The notes below the pieces were generated by a model. That model had not been told where the DNA came from and made no database searches. It saw only the letters and a program-made list of their open reading frames with translations. A program made the position numbers and the translations under genes. A DNA stretch of 35,377 nt from Sphingobium sp. Leaf26 (lineage in GTDB: Bacteria > Pseudomonadota > Alphaproteobacteria > Sphingomonadales > Sphingomonadaceae): assembly GCF_001421665.1 (NCBI RefSeq), contig NZ_LMKV01000017.1:1-35377 (forward strand). The letters run 5' to 3'. Positions 35,286 to 35,377 of this stretch are shown here, in pieces. Numbering within the stretch: the stretch's first letter is position 1; the number at the start of each line of letters is the position of its first letter.

Positions 35286-35377
35286 GCATTTCACCGGACG
35301 GGACGGTGCCACTGCGGCGCTGGACTGGATGGTCGCCAACATAGACGGACACTGTTCCCCCGGACGCAAGGAAGGGG

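Overview
The window looks like chromosomal DNA of a sphingomonad (Sphingobium/Novosphingobium-like alphaproteobacterium). Three things support this: high G+C coding sequence; a complete protocatechuate 4,5-cleavage (lig) gene set of the kind known from Sphingobium sp. SYK-6; and several copies of the short intergenic palindrome with the core CCTGTCGAAG that is common in sphingomonads. The assignment comes from gene content and motif recognition only; no search was run.

Layout. (1) 1-2985 is a decayed accessory region. It holds an IS5-family element whose transposase has a -1 slippage heptamer, a small in-frame repeat insertion and a lost catalytic Glu; a copA-copB deletion remnant; and one intact CopB-like outer-membrane gene. 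(2) 2989-9945, minus strand: GNAT protein, succinate-semialdehyde-type dehydrogenase, tartrate/D-malate-type dehydrogenase, class III aminotransferase, Lrp-type regulator and M20 amidohydrolase. (3) 10150-15153, plus strand, divergent from block 2: aldehyde dehydrogenase, a KdgD-like dehydratase, a LysR regulator and a Tat-type carboxylesterase. Blocks 2 and 3 look like amino-acid/aldaric-acid catabolism feeding 2-oxoglutarate and central metabolism. (4) 15150-23697 is the protocatechuate 4,5-cleavage locus: ligI, ligU and ligK on the minus strand; ligR, a dehydrogenase-like gene, ligJ, ligA, ligB and ligC on the plus strand. (5) 23764-29882 is the supply side: a small unknown gene, an AraC regulator, an aromatic-acid MFS transporter, a Tat-signal DUF3237 protein, a FerB-type hydratase-lyase, a LigV-type aldehyde dehydrogenase and a MarR regulator. 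(6) 29984-35377 has a large exported protein of unknown function, then pobA directly followed by an aldo/keto reductase, a strong intrinsic terminator, and at the window edge a strong promoter-like sequence that may serve a stable-RNA operon.

How the genes fit. Hydroxycinnamoyl-CoA thioesters are cleaved by FerB to vanillin or 4-hydroxybenzaldehyde, which the LigV-type enzyme oxidises to vanillate or 4-hydroxybenzoate. The MFS protein can import aromatic acids and PobA hydroxylates 4-hydroxybenzoate to protocatechuate. LigAB opens the ring, LigC oxidises the product to 2-pyrone-4,6-dicarboxylate, LigI hydrolyses it, LigU tautomerises, LigJ hydrates and LigK splits the product to pyruvate and oxaloacetate. 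Every step from protocatechuate to central metabolites is encoded here. A hydroxycinnamoyl-CoA synthetase (ferA) and a vanillate demethylase (ligM) were not seen.

Most unusual points: the LysR regulator beside ligK has two tandem helix-turn-helix domains; palindromic repeats in front of three minus-strand genes place a Shine-Dalgarno-like GGAG at the correct distance; the ligV/marR intergenic region has two CAAT/ATTG palindromes exactly 20 bp apart; and three uncharacterised genes (75 aa, DUF3237, 808 aa exported) sit inside an otherwise well-understood pathway.
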